A DNA stretch of 64,000 bases, taken from assembly GCA_037440925.1 (NCBI GenBank), contig JBBITF010000003.1:53428-117427 (forward strand), written 5' to 3'. The stretch is from JAABUE01 sp037440925 (GTDB lineage Bacteria; Chloroflexota; Anaerolineae; Anaerolineales; Villigracilaceae). This document shows, one piece after another, positions 55,168 to 63,179 of the stretch. The notes under the pieces were generated by a model. The model had not been told where the DNA came from, made no database searches, and saw only the letters and a list, made by a program, of their open reading frames with translations. Numbering within the stretch: position 1 is the first letter of the stretch; the number at the start of each line of letters is the position of its first letter. A program made the position numbers and the translations under genes.

Positions 55168-55221
55168 TGGACCTCCATGGACGAATGAATCAAGAGTAGG
55201 TTATTCTGTCAAGAAGGGAAA

Positions 55222-55255
55222 CAAAAGCGCAGAGGCAATTTTTGTACCTCTGCGC
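55222..55255 (-). terminator. Terminator after livF
   Basis: GCGCAGAGG (55255-55247 on minus) pairs with CCTCTGCGC (55235-55227), followed by TTTTGTTT. It ends the livJHMGF operon. Confidence 0.85.
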
Positions 55256-55276
55256 ATTTGTATCATGAAGGACGGC

Positions 55277-55990
55277 TTATTCCATGCCGAGGTACGCTTT
55301 TTGGACGGTTTCGTTTTGTTTTAAGTTGGTGGCCTTGTCTTGCAGGACAATTTCACCCGATTGGAGGACATACCCGCGATTGGCAATGGAAAGCGCCATG
55401 AGAGCATTTTGTTCCACGAGAAGGATGGTGGTGCCATCTTTGTTGATTTGTTGGATGGTGTCGAAGATGACCTCCACTAATACCGGAGCCAGGCCCATGG
55501 AAGGTTCGTCCATCAACAGGATGCGGGGACGAGCCATGAGAGCACGGGCGGTGGCCAGCATCTGTTGCTCGCCGCCCGAAAGGGTACCGGCTAACTGGCT
55601 GTGACGTTCCTTCAGGCGGGGGAAGAGGGTGAAAACCCGCTCTAAGTCTTGGGCAATTTCTTGTTTGCTGCTACGGCTGTAGGCGCCCATTTCCAGGTTT
55701 TCGGTAACGCTCATGCGGGCAAAGACGCGTCGGCCTTCTGGCACCATGGCGATGCCTTTGTAGACGATTTCATGAGGCTTGTAGCGTGTCAATTCGTCGC
55801 CATCCAGACGCACATTTCCCTCGCGTGGCTTCAATATTCCCATGATGGTTCGCAGCGTTGTGGATTTGCCGGCGCCGTTGGCCCCAATCAGGGTGACGAT
55901 TTCACCTTTTTCGACGGTCAGCGAGATGCCTTTCAGGGCATGGATGTTGCCGTAATAAGAATGGATATTGTTTACATCGAGCATTGGCAT
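55277..55990 (-). CDS. livF: Branched-chain amino-acid ABC transporter ATPase LivF
   Basis: 237 residues. Walker A GANGAGKST (about 36), signature LSGGEQQMLATARALM (about 138), Walker B ILLMDEPSMGLAP, H-loop VEQN. The short form with LSGGEQQ and VEQNA is the LivF type. It pairs with LivG on the LivHM permease. Last gene of the operon, 15 bp after livG. Confidence 0.94.
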   Translation of the reverse strand: MPMLDVNNIHSYYGNIHALKGISLTVEKGEIVTLIGANGAGKSTTLRTIMGILKPREGNVRLDGDELTRYKPHEIVYKGIAMVPEGRRVFARMSVTENLEMGAYSRSSKQEIAQDLERVFTLFPRLKERHSQLAGTLSGGEQQMLATARALMARPRILLMDEPSMGLAPVLVEVIFDTIQQINKDGTTILLVEQNALMALSIANRGYVLQSGEIVLQDKATNLKQNETVQKAYLGME

Positions 55991-56005
55991 GATACACGCT
56001 CCTTG

Positions 56006-56815
56006 TCAGGCTGCCGTGACTGCGCCAGCATTTTTCTGGTTGAGACCGCTGGCGGCGCCACGTCCCAAATAAGCCTCGATGACCTTGGGGTTGTTTTGAA
56101 TCTCGGTAGGCGTGCCTTCTGCGATTTTCACTCCAAAATCCAGCACCGTGATCAGTTCAGAAATGCTCATCACCACGCGCATTTGATGTTCGATAAGCAG
56201 GATGGTGATGCCCAATTCGTCGCGTAAGTGTTGAATGAAATGCACCATTTCTTGCGTTTCACTAGGGTTCATGCCAGCGGTCGGTTCGTCCAGAAGCAAG
56301 ATTTTGGGCTTGCTCGCCAGCGCACGGGCAATTTCCAACCGTCGTTGATCGCCATAGGGTAGGTTCATGGCCATCATATCGCCTTTGCCGCGCAAACCAA
56401 CGAATTGGAGCAACCGTTTGGCTTCATCGAGCGCTTCCTTTTCTTCTTTTGTCGTGCGTGGGTCACGTAACACGCCGCCGATTAGCCCTGATTTCAGGTG
56501 CGGATGCATCCCTACCAGAATATTTTCCACAGAGGTCATATTCTTGAATAAGCGAATATTTTGATAGGTTCTAGAAACACCCAGGCGAGTTACACGGTCT
56601 GGAGAAAGCCCAGTGATGTCCCTGCCATCTAGCAAAATGGAGCCTTCTTCGGGAGTGTAAAAACCAGTGACGCAGTTAAAGAACGTTGTTTTCCCTGCGC
56701 CATTTGGGCCGATAATGCTATGGATGGATTTTTCTTTGACTTCCAGGTCTATGTGGCCGAGCGCTTCGAGCCCGCCAAAGCGTTTGGTTACTGCCTTTGC
56801 AACTAAAACAGCCAT
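56006..56815 (-). CDS. livG: Branched-chain amino-acid ABC transporter ATPase LivG
   Basis: 269 residues. Walker A GPNGAGKTT (about 37), NCVTGFY, RTYQNIRLFKNMTSVEN, the modified signature MNLPYGDQRRLEIARALA (about 152) and Walker B ILLLDEPTAGMNP are all diagnostic of LivG. H-loop IEHQM. 15 bp after livM. Confidence 0.94.
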   Translation of the reverse strand: MAVLVAKAVTKRFGGLEALGHIDLEVKEKSIHSIIGPNGAGKTTFFNCVTGFYTPEEGSILLDGRDITGLSPDRVTRLGVSRTYQNIRLFKNMTSVENILVGMHPHLKSGLIGGVLRDPRTTKEEKEALDEAKRLLQFVGLRGKGDMMAMNLPYGDQRRLEIARALASKPKILLLDEPTAGMNPSETQEMVHFIQHLRDELGITILLIEHQMRVVMSISELITVLDFGVKIAEGTPTEIQNNPKVIEAYLGRGAASGLNQKNAGAVTAA

Positions 56816-56830
56816 TTTGTCTTCTCCTCG

Positions 56831-58516
56831 CTACTTGGTAGGGTTGGCGGTTGCGCCTTCGGCCTCGGTTTCGGCTGCTTGTTCTTCTTCATGCAGTTCC
56901 AATCGCCGTCGTTGATCGGGCCACAAACCTTCTGGTTTGGTCAGCATCATGGTAACCAGCAAAGCGCCATACACCAGGTAGCGGTATTCGGCAAATTCGC
57001 GCAACAGTTCCGGCAACCCCATCAGCGCCAGAGAGCCGACGAACACTCCAGGGATGCTTCCCATACCGCCGATGATGATGAGGCTCAACACATTGATCGA
57101 GACCAGGAAGTTCATGCTGTGTGGATACACAGATTGCAGCTTAGCGGCAAAAATCGTTCCTGCTATTCCAGAAAAGAGAGCGCCAGTGGCAAAGGCCAGC
57201 AGTTTGGTGGTAACATGGTTGATGCCCATCGCTACTGCCACATCCTCGTCTTCGCGTAATGCCATCCATGTGCGCCCCATGTGAGAATCGCGCAAACGCC
57301 AGGCAACGAAGGCTACAATACCTACCCCAATCAAGAAGAGATAGTACAGTTCTTGTTGGGTGTTCAGCACGAATCCGCCGATGCTTGGTTGAGCGATTAA
57401 CTGAATGCCCTGCGAACCACCCAGCCAGGGACGTAGCCAGTCGGAGAGCGCCAACAGGCGAACGATTTCACCGAAACCCAGGGTCACAATGGCCAGGTAG
57501 TCTCCACGCATTTTCAACACCGGCAGGCCAAGGACAACACCAGCGATTACACAGGTGACAATGGCAAAGGGAAGCGCCTGCCAGTAGGTCATTGGGTTGG
57601 CGCTCAATTCTGGCGAGGTCAAAACACCCATGACATAGGCGCCAATGGCAAAGAAGGCTACATATCCCAGGTCAAGCAGGCCGGCAAAACCAACGACGAT
57701 GTTCAGTCCCAACCCCATCAAGATATACATCATCACCGTATCCAGAATGTCGCTGAAGAAGATGCCCAAGATGGGAGGTAGCAGGATCAAAACGATAACG
57801 ATACCACCCCACATCAACCAACGAAGAACAGGCAATTGTTTGGAAGATGCGCGGCTGCGTCGTTTTTCGCGCTGCTGGCTGAGCCAGTATTGTAATACAG
57901 CAACCAACACAAAGATCAACGCTGCTCCTAATGGCTTAAGACCACTGGTGGCAAAGAGCGATTTGATGGGTTTGGCCAGAGGACCCCAGCGGGTGGTCAC
58001 GGTCAACAACAGATCGCGCAACAGGCCGATCAGGAACATCCAGAGGAAACCCTGGCTAATAGCGCCGGTGATTCGGCCTGGGAGCAGGGACAATCCGCCT
58101 CCTAAAATCCCCATGAACATACCCATCCCCAGCAAGGCCAGCAGGCCGGGCAACAATTCTTGATCGAAAGTCAGAATTTTACGCAAAGTAGGAGAGGAGT
58201 TGACGAACATGACCTGCAGGTCAATGCTGTTTCCAATCAACACCAGGGCCGCTAATAGGGCGCTTCCAATCAGGCCGACTAGCAGGCTGGATAGGAGAAC
58301 GATTTGTATGGGCTGTGGGTGGAGGCGGCGTTGCAAGAAATAAGCCATCAGAAGCATAGGAGCCAGGAAAATGGCTTGCCCCATCGTAAAAATGCCGCTG
58401 ATGATAAATCTCTCCCGAAAGGTCGCTACCATCCCTACCAGAGAGAGCAGAACTGCAATAGCGCCTGCAATCAAGCCCGTCTGGATGATCTGTTTCCAGG
58501 AAAATGAGGTTTGCAT
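56831..58516 (-). CDS. livM: Branched-chain amino-acid permease LivM with long N-terminal extension
   Basis: 561 residues, against about 300-420 for most LivM. The last 310 residues are the normal LivM core (MGLGLNIVVGFAGLLDLGYV near residue 265, LPVLKMRGDYLAIVTLGFGE). Before it lie about 250 residues with five to six extra TM helices (for example ILGGGLSLLPGRITGAISQG near 145), of no recognised family. The Glu/Ala-rich C-terminal tail (HEEEQAAETEAEGA) is also unusual. Start and stop are close to its neighbours livH and livG. Confidence 0.88.
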   Translation of the reverse strand: MQTSFSWKQIIQTGLIAGAIAVLLSLVGMVATFRERFIISGIFTMGQAIFLAPMLLMAYFLQRRLHPQPIQIVLLSSLLVGLIGSALLAALVLIGNSIDLQVMFVNSSPTLRKILTFDQELLPGLLALLGMGMFMGILGGGLSLLPGRITGAISQGFLWMFLIGLLRDLLLTVTTRWGPLAKPIKSLFATSGLKPLGAALIFVLVAVLQYWLSQQREKRRSRASSKQLPVLRWLMWGGIVIVLILLPPILGIFFSDILDTVMMYILMGLGLNIVVGFAGLLDLGYVAFFAIGAYVMGVLTSPELSANPMTYWQALPFAIVTCVIAGVVLGLPVLKMRGDYLAIVTLGFGEIVRLLALSDWLRPWLGGSQGIQLIAQPSIGGFVLNTQQELYYLFLIGVGIVAFVAWRLRDSHMGRTWMALREDEDVAVAMGINHVTTKLLAFATGALFSGIAGTIFAAKLQSVYPHSMNFLVSINVLSLIIIGGMGSIPGVFVGSLALMGLPELLREFAEYRYLVYGALLVTMMLTKPEGLWPDQRRRLELHEEEQAAETEAEGATANPTK

Positions 58517-58527
58517 GTCCCTGCCTC

Positions 58528-59589
58528 CTAAGCCTTGGCCTGTGTCAGGCGTTCACCCAGGATGCCGCTTGGGCGGAAGATCAGGATGAATACCAGGATG
58601 GTGAAGGCAATGGCGTCCTTTAACTGATAGGCCGCTGGAATCCCCATGCCGTCTAGAAACAGGCTAGGGCCCACCGATTCAAGCAAACCCAGTACCATTC
58701 CTCCCATAAAGGCGCCTGGCACATTACCAATCCCGCCCAATACTGCGGCTGTGAACGCTTTCAGCCCAGGGAAAAAGCCCATGTAGAAGTGGGCGACCGG
58801 GAACAATAGCAGGTAAAGGATACCTGCCAGGCCAGCGGCCGCGCCTCCCAGCGCAAAGGTAGTGGAAATCGTTTTGTCTACATCAATGCCCATCAAGGCC
58901 GCCACTTCTTTATCTTCGGATACTGAGCGCATGGCCTTGCCCATCTTGGTCTTTTGCACGATGGCGTAGAGTACCAGCATGAGGACAATTGCTCCTATAA
59001 TGGCAACAGCCTGTGTCTTGAATACCTGAATTCCGGCAATCGTCCACACGCCCTTGAAGATTTCCATCTCAGGATAGCCCTTGAGCCCAGAGCCGTACAA
59101 ACCTCGGAAGGTATATTGCAGGAAAAATGACGCCCCGATGGCAGTAATCAAAGGGACCAGTCGGGGCGCGGTGCGCAAGGGGCGATAGGCAATCCGCTCG
59201 ACCAGGATCGCAATCAAGGTAGACACGCTTGCAGAGACAATCATCACGATCAGTAAACTTAGCAAAGGGTATTTATTCCACCACCCTATTGCAATCAATG
59301 CATCAGCAGCAAAAGCAGCAGTGAATGGCCCGCTCATGAAGACTTCGCTATGAGCAAAGTTAATCATGCGCAAAATTCCATACACTAGCGTATATCCTAA
59401 AGCGATAAGTGCATAGACTCCCCCCAAAGCCAGGCCGGTGATGATCAAATCAATCCAGTTATCTCGCGTATATTTTCCTATGGCTAGTGTTGCGGCCGAG
59501 CCATATACAACCATCACCGCAATAGCGATACCGATAATCCAGATGACAATATCCGTCACAGTGATTTTTTGGCGCCAGGTTCTTAGCAT
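58528..59589 (-). CDS. livH: Branched-chain amino-acid permease LivH
   Basis: 353 residues. The core begins at LALGGVYALIALGYTLVYGI (about 53-72) with RMINFAHSEVFM, then the EAA-like region AMRSVSEDKEVAALMGID and the conserved FTAAVLGGIGNVPGAFMGG. An N-terminal helix of about 45 residues precedes the core. Forms the channel with LivM. Confidence 0.93.
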   Translation of the reverse strand: MLRTWRQKITVTDIVIWIIGIAIAVMVVYGSAATLAIGKYTRDNWIDLIITGLALGGVYALIALGYTLVYGILRMINFAHSEVFMSGPFTAAFAADALIAIGWWNKYPLLSLLIVMIVSASVSTLIAILVERIAYRPLRTAPRLVPLITAIGASFFLQYTFRGLYGSGLKGYPEMEIFKGVWTIAGIQVFKTQAVAIIGAIVLMLVLYAIVQKTKMGKAMRSVSEDKEVAALMGIDVDKTISTTFALGGAAAGLAGILYLLLFPVAHFYMGFFPGLKAFTAAVLGGIGNVPGAFMGGMVLGLLESVGPSLFLDGMGIPAAYQLKDAIAFTILVFILIFRPSGILGERLTQAKA

Positions 59590-59669
59590 CTTGTACTCCT
59601 GTCGTTAGGTTTATATTTATGAGGGGCGAAGGATCTTCGCCCCTCATAGGTGTTGCTAATTTGCCTGGA

Positions 59670-61129
59670 TTACGGCCAGATGCGCTCGGGTGGATATTGA
59701 CCGGCGTGATATTCGTACACGGCAATCTTCGGGTCAGCGCAGTCGCCAGTGGGCGTGCAGGTCAGGTTACCGGTCAGACCGGGGTAATCCTTGGTTGCAT
59801 ACATGGCATCGCGCAGCGCCTGGCGCGGGATGTGTAGGGTGCCGTCTGCATCCTGAACAGCCACTTTTTCGATGGCGGCGAAGACCAGATTGGCCGCATC
59901 GAAGGCGTGGGCATGGAAGGCGGCGAGCGGTTTGTCAACGCCGGCCAGTTCCTTGTATTTTGGCAGGAAAACACTCTGGTAATCGGCGCTGAAGGCTGCC
60001 AAGTCGGGGCTGGAAACGAACAGGCCCTCAACGGCATCGCCGGCGCCCTCAACCACGTCGGGCGAGAACATGCCATCGGCGCCCATCAGGTAGACGTTCT
60101 CCAAGCCGGGAACCTCTTTGGCCTGGCGGGTGATCAGGCTGCCCGCCTTGACGAAGATGGGATAGTAGATGAATTCCGGGCCGCCAGCGGCAATGCTGGT
60201 GAGAACAGATTTGAAGTCGGTCGCGTTCGGGTCAACGGCTTCTTGCGTGGTGATTTCGCCGCCCAATTCCTGGAAAGACTTGGCAAAGACTGCTTGCAGG
60301 CTTTCCGCATACAGCGAGCCGTCATGGATGGTAGCGGCTTTCTTCACGCCCATTTTCTCAAAGGCAAACTTGGCTGCAACCGCGCCCTGGACTTCATCGT
60401 TGTGCGCGGTGCGCAGGAAGCCGGGGTGCTGGTTGGGGTCGCCGGGGCGGGTCAGGTCAGGAGCGGTGTTGGAGGGCGAGATGATGACGAAGCCAGCCTG
60501 CGAAAGCAGCGGGACAGCCACGCGGGCCGAGCTGGAGCAGGAGGTTCCGATGACCGCTACAATGGTCGGATCGGCCGCCAATTTGGTGCCGGCGGCCTGG
60601 CCGCCTTCGGCCGAACAGCCATCGTCTTCACCGGTCAGGCTGATATCATGACCGAGCACCTGTCCTTTGAGGGCAATAGCAACCTCAACGCCGGTGCGCG
60701 AGTCAATGCCCAGCGTTTCATCCGGGCCAGAGATCACCATAGCGTAGGCCAAATGGATGGGTTCGCCGGGGGCAACATCCAGGCAGCCGATAGCATCGGT
60801 GCATTCGAAAGCCGCTGGCGCTTCAGTGGCTGGCGCCTCAGTGGCTGGCGCCTCAGTGGCTGGCGCTTCAGTGGCTGGCGCTTCAGTAGCCGCCGGCGCA
60901 GCAGGCTGGCAGGCCGCCAGTATCATGCTGGCGACCAGCAACGCTGCAANNNNNNNNNNNNNNNNNNNNNNNNNNNNNNNNNNNNNNNNNNNNNNNNNNN
61001 NNNNNNNNNNNNNNNNNNNNNNNNNNNNNNNNNNNNNNNNNNNNNNNNNGGCGCAGCAGGCTGGCAGGCCGCCAGTATCATGCTGGCGACCAGCAACGCT
61101 GCAAACAAAGCAAACAAACGTTTTGACAT
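59670..61129 (-). CDS. livJ: Branched-chain amino-acid binding lipoprotein LivJ/K, interrupted by an artificial gap
   Basis: About 435 residues when the gap is closed. From the ATG at 61129 (preceded by GGAGGAGGAAG) the signal MSKRLFALFAALLVASMI leads to the lipobox LAAC. A TEAPATEAP linker follows, then the type 1 periplasmic binding fold (PIHLAYAMVISGPDETLGID, FVIISPSNTAPDLT). The 100-N gap (60950-61049) lies in the signal region and its flanks are the same 55 bases; collapsing them joins the halves in frame, whereas keeping all bases shifts the frame. The ligand is an amino acid by family; which one is unknown. Confidence 0.88.
60895..61104. other. Second artificial assembly gap with 55-bp duplicated flanks
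   Basis: Bases 60895-60949 equal 61050-61104; 100 N lie between. Same signature as the gap at 42589. Confidence 0.9.
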
Positions 61130-61208
61130 TTCTTCCTCCTCCGAAGGATAGATGAATTTTCCCGTTCGACGGGTTACAGACGACCAGCAGACAAAACTTA
61201 CGTTGTCG

Positions 61209-61221
61209 GCCTCACCTCCTT
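61209..61221 (-). promoter_or_regulatory. Strong Shine-Dalgarno-like site in the liv leader
   Basis: On the minus strand AAAGGAGGTGAGG, nearly a full anti-16S match, about 80 nt upstream of the livJ start. No convincing ORF begins directly after it, although the frame upstream of livJ is open from 61240. A leader ORF or a regulator site is possible. Confidence 0.35.
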
Positions 61222-61311
61222 TGGCATGGAATGATGACACACTGAGTTACTATAAAAGAAGAATGCTTCTCCTGGCTACCTATAACACTGAAGTTGACAA
61301 TACAGTGCGCA

Positions 61312-61341
61312 AGTATACCAAATTCATAGCAAAATCGTAAA
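61312..61341 (-). promoter_or_regulatory. Candidate liv operon promoter
   Basis: On the minus strand TTTACG (61341-61336), 18-bp spacer, TATACT (61317-61312) with a TGG extension before it. This gives a leader of about 175 nt to livJ. Confidence 0.45.
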
Positions 61342-61371
61342 GAATAGTTTCAATTCTTCGGGTGAAAAATA

Positions 61372-61887
61372 TTATTTTTTTACTGTTTTTTTATCTTCTT
61401 GCGGCTGGTATAGCAATTGTTCGCGCACACGCAAGTCGGTATTGCGGATTTTCATCGCCAGGTCGGCAGCCAGATTATACATCAAGCGATACCCCAATTG
61501 TGGATAGGTTTCACAGAGCATGATCAGTTTGTCGCGTTGGATGACGAGCAGGCGGGTATCCTTTTGCGCGGCGCGCGCCGAGGCTGAGCGGAGTCCTTCA
61601 TCTACCAAGGCTACTTCGCCAAACGATTGCCCACGCCGCAGGATGGCAATGGTAGATTCGGCCTGACTGGTCTTCCCAGGCGCGCTAATCAGCGCCGGGT
61701 TGATTTGAATCTCGACCTCCCCTTGCACGATGACGTAGAGCTCCTTGCTGCTGCTATTTTCTTTGAAAATGACCTCGTCTCCTTGAAAGACAACCTCTTG
61801 GCATAGGTTGGCCACCATCTCCAATTGGGTGGGCGTGAATTGGTAGAAAATGTCGCTTTGTCTGAGATAGTTTACAAACGAATTCAT
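61372..61887 (-). CDS. Cyclic-nucleotide-binding domain protein
   Basis: 171 residues, a single cNMP-binding (CAP-like) domain. VIFKENSSSKELYVIVQGEV (about 38-57) and the phosphate-binding cassette GQSFGEVALVDEGLRSASARA (in part, about 85-105) are clear: FGEVAL..EG.RSASA. There is no HTH or other output domain, so it likely acts by protein contact. The ATG at 61887 follows AAAGGG; the frame is open to 61968 but earlier starts lack support. Confidence 0.82.
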   Translation of the reverse strand: MNSFVNYLRQSDIFYQFTPTQLEMVANLCQEVVFQGDEVIFKENSSSKELYVIVQGEVEIQINPALISAPGKTSQAESTIAILRRGQSFGEVALVDEGLRSASARAAQKDTRLLVIQRDKLIMLCETYPQLGYRLMYNLAADLAMKIRNTDLRVREQLLYQPQEDKKTVKK

Positions 61888-61995
61888 GTCGTTTTTTCCC
61901 TTTGGAAAAAGTGTAACACAAACGACCTCATGATGCAACAGGCACAAAATTTTGCTTGTTGATATCAATGCCGACGTTTCAAGGTAAAATCATAG

Positions 61996-62116
61996 CACGG
62001 CTGTGCCACAAACTTCAGTTTGCGGCTGTGCCAGTTTGCGGCTGGGAAAACCACCAAGACACGGAGACACAGAGAAAGAGAATTGAAAAACTCCGTGACT
62101 CAGTGTCTCCGTGGTT
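61996..62116. mobile_element. MITE-like element and neighbouring short repeat
   Basis: The element at 62049-62116 (68 bp) runs from AACCACCAAGACACGGAGAC to AGTGTCTCCGTGGTT; the ends are imperfect inverted repeats of the AACCACGAAG-type family. No target duplication is clear. Just before it, at about 61996-62046, GCGGCTG and AGTTTGCGGCTG are repeated. Nothing codes in 61888-62206. Confidence 0.7.
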
Positions 62117-62206
62117 CAAAGCGGATCGCTCGTTTAATTGCAATGCTGTTTAGATAACGTTGCTGGAGTGTGATATACCCAGCACCCACAGACACAGGAT
62201 GTCTCG

Positions 62207-63139
62207 ATGAACTGTTCGCTTGTCATTCGCGCGTATAACGAAGAAAAACATCTTGGTCGTTTGCTGGAGGGGATACAGCGGCAAAGCGTCAAGAATGTGG
62301 AAATTATTCTAGTCGATTCTGGTTCGACCGATACAACCGTCGCTATTGCCAAATCGTTTGGGGCGCAGATAGTGCGCATCGAGCCGGTTGAGTTCACCTT
62401 CGGGCGTTCGCTCAATTTTGGGCTGCGCGCTGCCACACGCGAATTGGCGGTCATCGCCAGCGCACATGTCTATCCCGTCTACCCCGATTGGTTGGAATGT
62501 CTCTTGCGCCCTTTCGAGGACAAATCCGTTGCGCTGACCTACGGCAAGCAGCGTGGCCCGCAGACAGCGCATTTTTCCGAGCAACAAATCTTCCTTCAAT
62601 GGTATCCAGAAACCGGTCAGCCACATCAGGCCTATCCGTTCTGCAACAACGCCAACGCTGCCATCCGGCGCAGCGTGTGGCAGGACAATCCCTACGACGA
62701 GACGTTGACTGGCCTGGAAGACCTGGCATGGGCCAAACGGATTTTGGAAAAGGGGTACACCCTTTCCTATGTGGCCGAGGCTGAAATCGTGCATGTCCAC
62801 CAGGAAACGCCGCGCGGGGTGTTCAACCGCTACCGCCGCGAAGCAATGGCCTTCAAGCGCATCTACCCAGAAGCGCATTTCAACATATACGATTTTGCCC
62901 GCCTGACAACGATGAACATCCTGAGCGATTTGTGGCACGCGGCGCGCGAGGAGAAATTGCGGCGCAGTCTGGCGTCCATTTTCTGGTTTCGCTTCATGCA
63001 ATTCTATGGCACGCTCAGAGGCTATCGCGAATCAGGTTTGTTGACCCCCCAACTGCGCGAGACGTTCTATTACGCGCGCGCCAGGCTGCCGGCTTCCAAC
63101 ACCCGGCGGGATATAGAACCAATCCATTATCAGGAATAA
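62207..63139 (+). CDS. GT2 glycosyltransferase, rhamnosyltransferase-like
   Basis: 310 residues. VIRAYNEEKHLGRLLEGI at residues about 6-23, VDSGSTDTT near 36, then ASAHVYPVYPDWL near 85, where many GT2 enzymes have a DXD; here SAH replaces it, as in a known subgroup. LTGLEDLAWAKRI near 167 is the acceptor region. The rest is soluble. It may build the surface glycan; no other genes of that path adjoin. The upstream gap is a MITE. Confidence 0.8.
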   Translation: MNCSLVIRAYNEEKHLGRLLEGIQRQSVKNVEIILVDSGSTDTTVAIAKSFGAQIVRIEPVEFTFGRSLNFGLRAATRELAVIASAHVYPVYPDWLECLLRPFEDKSVALTYGKQRGPQTAHFSEQQIFLQWYPETGQPHQAYPFCNNANAAIRRSVWQDNPYDETLTGLEDLAWAKRILEKGYTLSYVAEAEIVHVHQETPRGVFNRYRREAMAFKRIYPEAHFNIYDFARLTTMNILSDLWHAAREEKLRRSLASIFWFRFMQFYGTLRGYRESGLLTPQLRETFYYARARLPASNTRRDIEPIHYQE

Positions 63140-63142
63140 AAA

Positions 63143-63176
63143 AACGTCCCGAAGGTTGTGGAACCTTCGGGACGTT
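63143..63176 (-). terminator. proC terminator made of a CGTCCCGAA hairpin (copy 3)
   Basis: AACGTCCCGAAGGTT / AACCTTCGGGACGTT, 15-bp perfect arms and a 4-nt loop, with TTTTT on the minus strand. It is the cleanest copy of the hairpin family also at 24442 and 30163, 4 bp after the proC stop. Confidence 0.88.
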
Positions 63177-63179
63177 GAT

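Noticed and set aside
59907..61151. 414-codon open frame on the plus strand through the second gap
   Set aside because: Antisense of livJ and spanning artificial N; no recognisable domain.
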